From NCBI GenBank assembly GCA_023402845.1, contig JAEYFP010000016.1, positions 124,001-188,000 of the forward strand: a stretch of DNA of 64,000 bases. The letters run 5' to 3'. Positions 43,938 to 51,624 of the stretch are shown piece after piece (positions within the stretch are counted from its first letter, which is position 1; every line of letters begins with the position of its first letter). The stretch is from Bacillota bacterium (GTDB lineage: Bacteria; Bacillota; Clostridia; Lachnospirales; Lachnospiraceae). A program made the position numbers and the translations under genes. The notes beneath the pieces were generated by a model. The model was given only the letters and a program-made list of their open reading frames with translations, was not told where the DNA came from and ran no database searches.

Positions 43938-44675
43938 TTAAACCTCTATTGCAGCAATCCGCTCCGACAGCAGATATGCAGCCGCATAAACAGCCAAACA
44001 AAAACTCATTCCAAAGATGCCCGCTGCGTTATGATAAAGCACCTTTGAAAATTCATTTGTGCTGTACCGTAAATATCCAATGATTGCAAGAGGAATGATG
44101 CTCATAATTTTTTGTTCATACCGTTTACCGCTAAGCAACACCTCGATTTCCTGCTCGATTTCCTGCTTTGTATGCATGATATCCACATTTCTTTGGATAA
44201 TCCGGCTGAAATTTCCCCCATTTCTTTTTGCAGCCGTAAAAATGCTGCTAAAATCCTTAATATCCTCTATTCCTGACCGTTCCGCGAATTCGGACAAAAA
44301 TGCTTCCAGCGTTCCGTTGAAGGACAAATGCTGCAGCAGCAACGCCAGCTCCTTCACAATCATACTATCTTCTCCATATAACCTTTGCATATCCTTAAAT
44401 GCCTCCCGAAACGCATTCTCTGCGGAGCATCCTGCACTCAGCGCTGTTGCTGCTGCCGCAATCGCTTCCTGAAACTGCACACTGAGTTCTTTCTTTCGTT
44501 TTATTATTAACTGTGATTTTTTCTTTTTTAGAAATGGAATGAACCCTGTGAACAAAAGAATAAATAGATAAATAGAATCATAAAAGAGATATGCAATCAG
44601 ACCTCCGACCGCCATGTATTCCAGCGTAAAAAGCAAACCTTCTTTTGCAGAAAAGCGGTATTTCTCATATCTCAT
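43938..44675 (-). CDS. tadB: TadB-like inner-membrane platform protein
   Basis: A 245-residue T2SSF-family protein. Two TM helices (about 15-45) are followed by the T2SSF helical domain (FQEAIAAAATALSAGCSAENAF, FAERSGIEDIKDFSSIFTAAKRNGGN), then two C-terminal TM helices. It anchors the TadA ATPase and drives pilin extraction. ATG 44675 overlaps the tadA 3' end by 11 bases, so the gene was translationally coupled to tadA; with tadA broken upstream its expression is uncertain. Confidence 0.85.
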   Translation of the reverse strand: MRYEKYRFSAKEGLLFTLEYMAVGGLIAYLFYDSIYLFILLFTGFIPFLKKKKSQLIIKRKKELSVQFQEAIAAAATALSAGCSAENAFREAFKDMQRLYGEDSMIVKELALLLQHLSFNGTLEAFLSEFAERSGIEDIKDFSSIFTAAKRNGGNFSRIIQRNVDIMHTKQEIEQEIEVLLSGKRYEQKIMSIIPLAIIGYLRYSTNEFSKVLYHNAAGIFGMSFCLAVYAAAYLLSERIAAIEV

Positions 44676-45090
44676 AAGCAATACCGGCCCTTTGCAGCTT
44701 CTGTGTACGTATAAGGGCCCTGCGCCTTACAATTTCTCCATAAACTTCTCCTTCCACCTCTTTTTGCTCTTCAAATTGATACAAGAGCTCTGTCTCGATT
44801 TCGTTGCCATTCAGACCACAAAGCTCCCTGATTTCCAACAGTCGCCTGCTCTTATCCCTCAGCCTTCCAAGATGAACAATCAGATCAATGCCCGAAGCGA
44901 TCTGCCTGCGAAGCGCCGTCAGCGGAATTTCCGTGTGCAGCATAATCATCGTCTCCAAACGGCTTAACGCATCCTGTGCACTGTTTGCATGAATAGTGGA
45001 AAGTGAGCCGTCCTGTCCGATATTCAGCGCCTGCAGCATATCGATTGCCTCTTCGCCGCGCACTTCCCCTACAACGATTCGGTCTCCCAT
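44665..45090 (-). pseudogene. tadA: tadA/cpaF 3' fragment, cut at Walker B by the prophage
   Basis: A 141-residue open frame covering only the C-terminal part of a TadA/CpaF secretion ATPase. It starts at DRIVVGEVRGEEA (Walker B) and includes GSLSTIHANSAQDALSRLE and the end of the ATPase. The N-terminal domain, Walker A and Asp box, about 230-300 residues, are missing. Upstream the frame runs only 40-odd codons of unrelated sequence to a TGA and passes through the terminator of the prophage ATPase gene. The ATG at 45090 has no ribosome site. The fragment therefore cannot power pilus assembly. The missing 5' part is expected beyond the far end of the prophage. Confidence 0.85.
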
Positions 45091-45096
45091 CTGAAT
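45083..45096. other. Candidate prophage attachment junction (attL-like) in tadA
   Basis: TadA homology is continuous up to about 45084, while the terminator U-tract of the prophage ATPase gene begins at about 45102. The recombination core must lie in this short interval or extend into tadA. The identical core on the far side is outside the window, so the exact core cannot be set. Confidence 0.5.
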
Positions 45097-45132
45097 AAAA
45101 AAGAGAGGAGTCGGGGCATACCGCTCCGACTC
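45094..45132 (-). terminator. Terminator of the Sll1717-type ATPase gene
   Basis: Minus-strand GAGTCGG (45132-45126) pairs with CCGACTC (45114-45108) and is followed by CTCTCTTTTTTATT (T6 at 45102-45097). It lies directly against the tadA fragment and marks the last prophage bases. Confidence 0.75.
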
Positions 45133-45279
45133 AATTTGGCTGCTTACTATAATTATAATTTTCGCAATATTGCTTTTACTTCAAAAACCTTGATTCCATG
45201 TAGATAATTTTCTGATTATTAACAAACTGTAAAATTTATTTTTAGACTATACATGAGGCGTATTGCTTATTTTTCTAGT

Positions 45280-46737
45280 TCAATATTGAACAAACTTTTT
45301 TCTAAATGCAGGATGTATATCAAAAACAGATACCTTGTAATTGATGGAAGGGTCTTGATAATAAAGCTTATATCTATCTCGCCCCGAATGCTTGTTATTG
45401 ACTTTCCTTAAAAAGCCGATTTTATATAATACTTCAATACATTCTTGATCGTTCATAACCCGCAATGTAGTACTATCTTGGATTTTACTTTCTGCACTTA
45501 TTGTTGATAAATGAGTTTGAATATCTATTGCGGGCCAATTCCATGTCTTTTTTGCTCCCACAAATGAGAGTATGCAATTATCAATGTTTAAATATGATTT
45601 TGAATATTCACCTGCCAAGTCATTTAACTTCCATTCGGAATATATAATCTCAGCTGGTGAAACTGCATTGTACTCCACAGGTATATTTTTTGATTTTCCC
45701 TCAGTGAGAACCTGTCTACAGAACTGAAGTAGTTCGCGAGGTCTCCGAAATGTTCTATCTATTAAATAGTTTGATAAAGGAACATTGTGCGCGTAACCAT
45801 AATTTAGAAATTGGGGAAAAACCATATTCCATAATTGTTGAATTTGCTCAATCGATGTTGGAAATTCTCTTTTAAAATAATATGCAATTCTATTTGCCAC
45901 CAATAATTTTAAGTTGTAAAAGTTATTGTCGTCCCATGTTATTGTAGTTATTTCGCTTTTTGAATCAAATAAATCACTACCTTTTGAGATAATATCGTAT
46001 ATGTCTGTTCTTAGAAATGCCACGAGTTTCAAGTTGTTGAAGTCACGCTTTAACTGTCGAATTGCATATATTAAGCCACGTAACCAGCTATTCATATCCG
46101 GAGTATTTTTCCATGGCTCATCAAGATTGTCTATAAGAACAATAAAACTATTACTATGGATCAATGCATTAATAGATTCATTTAATTCTACACGATCTTG
46201 TTCTAATAGCTCAGATAAACCGGCAAAATCAAATTCGATTTCTCCGGTTGAGCTTTGCAGTTTTGCACCTTTTATTACTTTTATAAGAGAATTTGCAAAC
46301 TTTCTCCACGTTTTTTCCTTCGTGAAGCCATTTGTGGATAAAAAATTTGACAATTTTTTATCTAATTTGTCTACGCGGTTTAGGGCGGATAAGACGATTT
46401 CGGATATGATAAAGTCTTTCCAAGCTAACGAATATTTAAAATCATCGTCTACTAATTCACAAATATTGCTACTCTTTAGAGCATTTTGAATAAAAATAAA
46501 ATCTTCACCATCAAATGAAATTTGAACTGGAATTGTTTCTCCACTTTCTGCGCCTAAGACTTTGAACAAAGCACTTTTACCAGCACCCTTACGGCCCAGA
46601 ATAAGTTCTCTTGCACCGGCGGCAATTTCCTTATACTGATTCGTTTTCACAAAATAGTGCATAAGATTTTCATCCTCTTGGGCACGATCTTTTCCGAATA
46701 ACTTTACGACATCAATTTCATCGCGTATGTAATTCAT
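45280..46737 (-). CDS. P-loop ATPase of the Sll1717 type (prophage cargo)
   Basis: A 485-residue P-loop NTPase. FGKDRAQEDENLMHYFVKT precedes Walker A GRKGAGKSAL (about residues 48-57); Walker B is IVLIDNLDEPW (about 205-215), followed by a sensor-like LVAFLRTDIYD. The C-terminal 150 residues look like winged-helix elements (ECIEVLYKIGFLRKV). The pattern matches Sll1717-type STAND/KAP-like ATPases found in phages and defence islands, whose effector function is not established. GGAGG precedes the ATG. It is the last prophage gene before tadA, AT-rich relative to the host genes, and has its own terminator. A defence or superinfection role is inferred from position. Confidence 0.75.
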   Translation of the reverse strand: MNYIRDEIDVVKLFGKDRAQEDENLMHYFVKTNQYKEIAAGARELILGRKGAGKSALFKVLGAESGETIPVQISFDGEDFIFIQNALKSSNICELVDDDFKYSLAWKDFIISEIVLSALNRVDKLDKKLSNFLSTNGFTKEKTWRKFANSLIKVIKGAKLQSSTGEIEFDFAGLSELLEQDRVELNESINALIHSNSFIVLIDNLDEPWKNTPDMNSWLRGLIYAIRQLKRDFNNLKLVAFLRTDIYDIISKGSDLFDSKSEITTITWDDNNFYNLKLLVANRIAYYFKREFPTSIEQIQQLWNMVFPQFLNYGYAHNVPLSNYLIDRTFRRPRELLQFCRQVLTEGKSKNIPVEYNAVSPAEIIYSEWKLNDLAGEYSKSYLNIDNCILSFVGAKKTWNWPAIDIQTHLSTISAESKIQDSTTLRVMNDQECIEVLYKIGFLRKVNNKHSGRDRYKLYYQDPSINYKVSVFDIHPAFRKKFVQY

Positions 46738-46843
46738 GTAAATACCTCCTGCATATATCTGTAATTAGTTATATATTTTAAAGTGCACCTGTTTGCTATA
46801 CCTTACAACTGCCGAATTGCTTATTATTGCTATAATATTATCA

Positions 46844-47986
46844 TTATGGATTACATTTCTTACAAGGCTCATAACCTTGACCAATTATTTCATCCCGGCT
46901 CATATTTGTATCACTTCTATTAGCTGTAGGCAATGACCCACATGTCAACTTATGAAATTTCTTTGATTTAGTGTTTAGGACATATGTGATTGTGGCTGGA
47001 GTCTGCGTGATCTCCTGCTGAGGTACTTCCGCGACCGCAGGTGTTTCCACTATATTACTTGTCGTCGCTGCTGCGCTGCTTCCAGTTGTTTTTGATGTCG
47101 AGCTGGCTTTTGCTGATTGTTTCGATTCTCCGGCCTGCCATGTCTCTGTAGGACTTGCGTTCCAGGTAATGGTTTTTCCATCGGACGTGGCCATGATGCT
47201 GCCCTGCTCATCCGTCCGGAACAGCTTCACATCCATTGCTCGTAAAGAATTTAAAGTCTGCGCATCAGGATGGCCGTATTCATTGCTTTCACCACAGCTG
47301 ATTACAGCATATACCGGATCAATCGCTTTTAAGAACGCGGATGAGGATGAGGTTTTGCTGCCGTGATGGTTTACCTTATAAACGTCAGCTTTGATTTTTG
47401 CTTTATTGCTTACTATATCTGCTTCCGCATCTTCCTCTGCATCTCCGGTAAAGATGAATTTTTTCTTTCCGTGTTCCAATATGATGCCTACGGAACTATT
47501 ATTCGCATCTTCGTAAACATCGTTGGGTGCAATTATGGTAAATTTTGCATCATTGAGCTTATATGTATTGCCGACAACCGGAACTGTAATTTTATAATTC
47601 TTATAATCCAGCGCATCAATTACATCGCGGTATGTATTGGTGTCTTTTTCATAATCCGGCATAATAACCTTATTAATATCATATTTAGTTATTATGACAT
47701 CGGCTCCGCCGCAATGGTCCGAATCTGGATGCGTTACAATCAGATAATCAAGATTTTTTACTCCCTGTTTCTTGATATAATTCTGTACTAAGGTACCCTT
47801 GTCATTTTCGCCGGCATCTATAAGCATTGCCGAGTCGCCGCACTTAATCAATGTAGCGTCTCCCTGGCCAACATCAATATAATGCACTTCCAGCTTGTCT
47901 ACTGTTGTTGTTTTGGCCTCTACCATTCCGGTAAGCAAGAATAGAGACAGAAAAAATGAACTCAGTAATAATAGTGTTTTCTTCAT
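46844..47986 (-). CDS. Secreted ComEC/Rec2-like MBL-fold hydrolase with C-terminal Cys domain
   Basis: A 380-residue exported protein. Residues 1-24 are a signal peptide ending in VEA-K. The metallo-beta-lactamase domain (about 28-275) has DVGQGDATLI, THPDSDHCGG metal ligands, FTGDAEEDAE and NHHGSKTSSS, the soluble ComEC-like type. A Ser/Thr/Ala linker (about 280-325) leads to a C-terminal unit YVLNTKSKKFHKLTCGSL ... PCKKC, an Ada-like zinc motif. AAGGAAAGG precedes the ATG. It lies in the prophage cargo zone, and a nuclease or phosphodiesterase role outside the cell is possible but unproven. Confidence 0.85.
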   Translation of the reverse strand: MKKTLLLLSSFFLSLFLLTGMVEAKTTTVDKLEVHYIDVGQGDATLIKCGDSAMLIDAGENDKGTLVQNYIKKQGVKNLDYLIVTHPDSDHCGGADVIITKYDINKVIMPDYEKDTNTYRDVIDALDYKNYKITVPVVGNTYKLNDAKFTIIAPNDVYEDANNSSVGIILEHGKKKFIFTGDAEEDAEADIVSNKAKIKADVYKVNHHGSKTSSSSAFLKAIDPVYAVISCGESNEYGHPDAQTLNSLRAMDVKLFRTDEQGSIMATSDGKTITWNASPTETWQAGESKQSAKASSTSKTTGSSAAATTSNIVETPAVAEVPQQEITQTPATITYVLNTKSKKFHKLTCGSLPTANRSDTNMSRDEIIGQGYEPCKKCNP

Positions 47987-48110
47987 AGTGATTCCTTTCC
48001 TTAAAGATACAGTTTTTATTTTACAACAAAAAGGATTTTATTTCAGTTCTTTATATTAAATTATTACTTTGTAAATAATCGCATATTTCGACATTACTCT
48101 TTGTGCATTC

Positions 48111-48137
48111 AAAAAAAACCGGGGCACACTGCCCCGG
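48111..48137 (-). terminator. Strong terminator of the lysin remnant
   Basis: Minus-strand CCGGGGCA/TGCCCCGG 8-bp GC-rich stem with a 3-base loop, followed by T8 (48118-48111). It lies 17 bases after the stop of the lysin remnant and now terminates the three-gene cassette upstream. Confidence 0.88.
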
Positions 48138-48153
48138 CTCCCACTATTTCACC

Positions 48154-48222
48154 CTAAGCTACTACTTTATCCCATGTCTTAGCACCGACAATGCCATCCA
48201 CCTGCAGACCGCGCTTCTCCTT
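48154..48222 (-). pseudogene. Remnant of an endolysin peptidoglycan-binding C-terminus
   Basis: The minus-strand frame from 48222 to the stop at 48154 reads KEKRGLQVDGIVGAKTWDKVVA, clearly homologous to the end of the intact lysin (SRGLDDDGVIGAKTWASIK) but diverged at DNA level. A TAG lies in frame 10 codons further upstream, so no gene remains. Within the 304-base gap 47987-48290 I otherwise see only the terminator and AT-rich sequence. Confidence 0.75.
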
Positions 48223-48290
48223 AATAATATTACAGCATCCTACATAAAAATACTATACGGCACCTTGTTTGGCTATACGTATTGAATTTA

Positions 48291-48779
48291 TTATATAATG
48301 AGCTTTTTACGGTAATTTAATCCTCTATTACTTTTTCCTATGTAAGCATCATTGATACAACAATAAATATTATCTATATGTATATTACAATTATTATGAA
48401 ATTCTATAAACTGATCGTTGGTCATTCTTGGATTAGCTAATACTAAATAGTCTTCAAACCCCTGTATTGTCGTTAATAATTTTTTATAGAAATTATTATC
48501 ACTAGATTTAAAAAATAAAGAACTCTTCCTAATATTTCGTAGCACGTCTATTAATTTCTCCGTACCGCTTAATTCATTATTATTAAAATGTATGTATTCT
48601 CTTGCATTCGGCAAGTCTTCCATCAGATACTTTCCGTAAATGGTCATAAAGTATTGTGATTGTAAATTCTTCACATTAATCTTTCTATTCCACCAGTATT
48701 CAAATGCAGGAGACGCCACGGATACTCCTAATGCTAAGATCGACACGACGATAGCTACCATTTGTATTTTTTCCTCCAT
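48291..48779 (-). CDS. One-TM protein, third gene of GHKL/STAS cassette
   Basis: A 162-residue protein of no recognised family. A single N-terminal TM helix (about residues 7-26, VAIVVSILALGVSVASPAF) is followed by a basic WNRK stop-transfer and a helical cytoplasmic domain of about 130 residues rich in Asn, Ile and Tyr. The ATG lies one base after the DUF4325 stop, so it is co-translated with it. Small membrane proteins at the end of such cassettes often act as effectors in phage defence; here that is inference. It is followed by the lysin remnant and its terminator. Confidence 0.72.
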   Translation of the reverse strand: MEEKIQMVAIVVSILALGVSVASPAFEYWWNRKINVKNLQSQYFMTIYGKYLMEDLPNAREYIHFNNNELSGTEKLIDVLRNIRKSSLFFKSSDNNFYKKLLTTIQGFEDYLVLANPRMTNDQFIEFHNNCNIHIDNIYCCINDAYIGKSNRGLNYRKKLII

Positions 48780-48780
48780 A

Positions 48781-49071
48781 TCATATCAAATCCCTATAAA
48801 TACTTTCTTCCAAGCTTTCATTTGAAGCTTTGATTTTTACCACTCTGCCAATGTTAGAATATCCAATCTGTTCTACAATTTCCGCAAAAAACCCTTGAAC
48901 AAATGACGAGGCTGCCTTTTCAATATTATCAGGAAATTCAATAATATTAATTTTACTATAATCTATTTTGTCTTCAACTTGTTCTTTATATACACTCACG
49001 CCGTAAGGATTCCCGGCTAATCGAGTTGTCGATTTATTAAAAACCAATTTAATTACATTTATATCATTCAT
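48781..49071 (-). CDS. STAS-like DUF4325 domain protein
   Basis: A 96-residue protein resembling the STAS-like DUF4325 family. Key pattern: NIIEFPDNIEKAASSFVQGFFAEIVEQIG, with the S-S-F-V segment, then VVKIKASNE. STAS-like proteins partner with GHKL kinases in SpoIIAA/SpoIIAB-type partner switching. ATG 49071 is used (a TTG lies at 49074); the start overlaps the GHKL stop, with AAGGGGA upstream. The neighbours on both sides suggest a single three-gene operon. Confidence 0.75.
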   Translation of the reverse strand: MNDINVIKLVFNKSTTRLAGNPYGVSVYKEQVEDKIDYSKINIIEFPDNIEKAASSFVQGFFAEIVEQIGYSNIGRVVKIKASNESLEESIYRDLI

Positions 49072-50233
49072 CAAAAATCTTATCCCCTTTCATAATGAAA
49101 TTAAAATTATACGCAGTACCTGGCATATAAATAAAACAATCTGTCGTCACGTCTTCGCCGGGAATGCCACTTAAATAATTATGAGAGCAATTGAATCCTA
49201 TCCATCCATCTTCATCATACTCTAGCATCTTACTATAAAAATTTATGCACCTACCTCCTGAAATCACATAGCATCGATACGCCTCTGACCTTTCTTCTAG
49301 AGACTTAATAAATTTAGCTAATCCCGTCCCGCCTGTATTAAACTTTGCTATTCTTCCAGAGATTTTTTTCTGGAAGGCCGTTATATTTCTAAAATCCTCT
49401 TCTTTGTAATCTTCGTTAAACATACTTCTATGATTTTCGAATGTATCAAATATCATTTTATACCTATCGCTGAAACCGTTCTTATCGCAATCTAATATAT
49501 TGTTTCCAATATCATTGCCTAATAATTTTTCTGAAAAATTCATAATAACAATATTTAATCCGTAGTAATAATTATCATCTAGTTTTTTTCCTGTAGTTTT
49601 ATTATACTCTCTTGTTACATCAATATCTACAAGACAATCACTATTTGCATGCTCTGCTGAATTTCCGATTAATTCTGACACAACCAAAGATACATCATCG
49701 CGGCAGTCATTATCTATTCCGAATACTTTTAAAAAACTATCTACCTCCTCATAAATATCCCCTAAATAATTTGTACCTTCTTTGTTATGACTATCTACTA
49801 CTCTTCTATAATGATATCCATATGTATCTTTATGAAATTTTTCGATGAACATTTTCACCTTATCATTAGAAGTTTCGTTGAGAAGTAATAACGGAGACGA
49901 AACTATCCCCTCGGTTCCTATATCTTTTTCAACTCTCATAAATATTTGCACCCTAGTATTATAAACCTTTATTAAGTAATAGCATATGCATTCAACAAAA
50001 ATATATGTAAGTTTGTCAATAAATGTAACTTCATTAAAATAAAAATATATTGGAATCTTCGTCCCTTTATAATATTCATGTATCGAATTTACGACGTTTA
50101 ATATTTTTTTGATTTCTATTCCAGAGAAAGGACGATCTTCTGAAGATATTTGGATTCTTATAATTCCTTTTTCTATTTTGGGCTTTATATGACATAAATT
50201 GTTCTTTTGAAATAGTAACACTAAATTCTTCAA
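49064..50233 (-). CDS. GHKL (HATPase_c) ATPase, first gene of cassette
   Basis: A 389-residue protein. The N-terminal 130 residues (YFYFNEVTFIDKLTYIFVECICYYL) look like a STAS-like alpha/beta domain. The GHKL ATPase domain spans about 160-375: N-box SELIGNSAEHA at 186-196, NIVIMNFSEKL at the G1 position where DxG is replaced, and TGGTGLAKFI at 300-309. No HisKA/DHp or TM segment is present, so it is a soluble anti-sigma-like or switching kinase rather than a sensor kinase. The start is TTG 50233, seven bases after GGAGGG. A promoter lies just upstream, independent of the phage late operon. Confidence 0.82.
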   Translation of the reverse strand: MKNLVLLFQKNNLCHIKPKIEKGIIRIQISSEDRPFSGIEIKKILNVVNSIHEYYKGTKIPIYFYFNEVTFIDKLTYIFVECICYYLIKVYNTRVQIFMRVEKDIGTEGIVSSPLLLLNETSNDKVKMFIEKFHKDTYGYHYRRVVDSHNKEGTNYLGDIYEEVDSFLKVFGIDNDCRDDVSLVVSELIGNSAEHANSDCLVDIDVTREYNKTTGKKLDDNYYYGLNIVIMNFSEKLLGNDIGNNILDCDKNGFSDRYKMIFDTFENHRSMFNEDYKEEDFRNITAFQKKISGRIAKFNTGGTGLAKFIKSLEERSEAYRCYVISGGRCINFYSKMLEYDEDGWIGFNCSHNYLSGIPGEDVTTDCFIYMPGTAYNFNFIMKGDKIFDE

Positions 50234-50258
50234 TCAGGATCCCTCCTATTTTTTTACT

Positions 50259-50287
50259 ATTCTACACCAAAAGTTAAATTATTACAA
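50259..50287 (-). promoter_or_regulatory. Sigma-A promoter of the GHKL cassette
   Basis: Minus-strand TTGTAA (50287-50282) and TAGAAT (50264-50259) are 17 bases apart, with a predicted leader of about 19 bases before the TTG start. It indicates constitutive, host-polymerase expression from the lysogen. Confidence 0.7.
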
Positions 50288-50330
50288 TAACCCCACGAAC
50301 TTCCTTGTTCTCTTTATAATTTTTCTTTTT

Positions 50331-50375
50331 TTGAATCTCTTTCGGTCTCGCAATACCATCTACTTATAGGCTATT
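50331..50375 (-). pseudogene. Possible second lysin C-terminal remnant
   Basis: Minus-strand frame reads SL-stop-VDGIARPKEIQ, matching the L-x-VDGI-x-x-P/AK core of peptidoglycan-binding tails with a TAA where CAA (Gln) would fit. The match is short. The 206-base gap 50234-50439 also holds the cassette promoter. Confidence 0.35.
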
Positions 50376-50439
50376 CTCTGCCCGCATCCCCCGAGCGGCA
50401 GATATGCATAATCACACACCTACCGCCTAATAGGAGGCC

Positions 50440-51138
50440 TTACTTAATTGACGCCCAAGTCTTAGCCCCGATCACACCATCATCGTCAAGCCCGCGTGAT
50501 GCCTGGTACGCTTTTACTGCAATTAATGTATTGCTGCCAAATATGCCATCCTCTAACCCACATGGAAATCCGGCCAGATTGAGAAACTTTTGCCATGCAA
50601 GAACATAGTCGTTCTGGTCTCCCAGCCGCAAAGTTGGGTATGAAATCACCGGCGCGATATCCGGCACCTTACCGCCCAGAACTTCCTGATCCCACTCATG
50701 CAGCTTGTACTTTAAAATTATATTTAGAAGGGTTGTATCATAGGTTGGTGACGTCGCGTAGCCGTCCGCTTTGACGTTTAGGCAGGCTTGCCTATAATCT
50801 GTGCACCCTCTGAGGTTTGCGTACCTTGCAAGACGGTTAAACAATCCTGAGTGATCCGTAATGCTCTCCTGCCAGGATGGATATTTCCTAAAGTCTGCAT
50901 AGACCCTCTGTGCAACGCCGTTGTAGTATTCTGTAGTCAAGAATCGCCCGCTCTGACCGTTGTATTTGCCCTTGATCCCAAATAAATTATTACACTTGAC
51001 CGTTAGTCTGCTGTTGCCCTTATTGCTCTCGATAAAGGCCTGCGCGGCCGTTAGGGATGCCAGTATTCCACTGTCCCGCATATCCTGCAGGACGTACGGC
51101 TTCAGCGCCGCAAAGAATGTTTTATCTGTGTATGACAT
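50440..51138 (-). CDS. Phage endolysin: GH73-like glucosaminidase with peptidoglycan-binding domain
   Basis: A 232-residue lysin. The N-terminal GH73-type domain (about 1-150) has the catalytic Glu37 in AAQAFIESNKG, then NNLFGIKGKYNG and the aromatic GYATSPTYD segment. A C-terminal PG_binding_1 domain (about 165-232; LRLGDQNDYVLAWQKFLN, DGIFGSNT, DGVIGAKTW) anchors it to the wall. It cleaves glycan strands at lysis. It lies 5 bases after the holin gene. No terminator follows it; the nearest is beyond the lysin remnant 2.3 kb downstream. Confidence 0.92.
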   Translation of the reverse strand: MSYTDKTFFAALKPYVLQDMRDSGILASLTAAQAFIESNKGNSRLTVKCNNLFGIKGKYNGQSGRFLTTEYYNGVAQRVYADFRKYPSWQESITDHSGLFNRLARYANLRGCTDYRQACLNVKADGYATSPTYDTTLLNIILKYKLHEWDQEVLGGKVPDIAPVISYPTLRLGDQNDYVLAWQKFLNLAGFPCGLEDGIFGSNTLIAVKAYQASRGLDDDGVIGAKTWASIK

Positions 51139-51143
51139 ACTGT

Positions 51144-51566
51144 TTATTCCTCCTCATCAGCTTTGTCCGTCAGGATGTCAATGGCCTTTGTGATTACTTT
51201 TGGCAGCGGCACTCCCATCAGTCCAGCATTCTCTACGATGGAAATCAGCTCATTGCAAATAAAACCAATAATCAGTGCATCTCGAATATAGTTTGTCCCA
51301 ATCACCAGATCGAGCCGGTACGCGATCAGTACAAACAGCAGCTCCATACCCTTCCTGCACAGTCCTTTCCAGCCGGCCTTAGATTCAAGCGCGCCTGTCT
51401 CCGATTTGGTACTATTATGGAATACTCCGGCCACGATCAGCCCCGTTACGTAGTCAATGCACATGAAAATCGCCAATGTAATCAAGCCGCTGTCCCATCC
51501 TCCGAATAAATAAGTAATTGTTGCTCCAAACACTCCTGCTAAGGAGCTTAAACCTTTCTGTTTCAT
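51144..51566 (-). CDS. Phage holin (phi29/holin_4-like)
   Basis: A 140-residue holin of the toxin-secretion/phage-lysis type. The start ATG 51566 has AGGAGG; the ORF extends to 51698 but the extra part lies across the terminator hairpin. Two or three TM segments are visible (about 8-50, SLAGVFGATITYLFGGW, LITLAIFMCIDYVTGLIVAG; about 70-90), with a charged C-terminus (KADEEE). It forms membrane lesions that release the adjacent endolysin. Confidence 0.9.
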   Translation of the reverse strand: MKQKGLSSLAGVFGATITYLFGGWDSGLITLAIFMCIDYVTGLIVAGVFHNSTKSETGALESKAGWKGLCRKGMELLFVLIAYRLDLVIGTNYIRDALIIGFICNELISIVENAGLMGVPLPKVITKAIDILTDKADEEE

Positions 51567-51595
51567 CTTTCTTCCTCCTGATTTTCTGTTTCCGG

Positions 51596-51609
51596 TTGCA
51601 CCGGTGCAA
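51596..51609 (+). repeat. 14-bp perfect palindrome before T-run
   Basis: TTGCACCGGTGCAA is an exact palindrome followed by T7 on the plus strand, upstream of the holin gene. It could form a small plus-strand terminator or a phage regulator site. Confidence 0.45.
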
Positions 51610-51624
51610 TTTTTTTGCACAATA

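Noticed and set aside
45133..45279. Group II intron or IS end at the tadA break
   Set aside because: The hairpin next to the break is a terminator of the prophage ATPase gene; no transposase, intron domain or terminal inverted repeats are visible, and the late phage gene block explains the insertion.
48100..48290. CRISPR-like or repeat array between MBL gene and cassette
   Set aside because: Only one GC-rich hairpin and a single lysin tail fragment are present; no repeated units.
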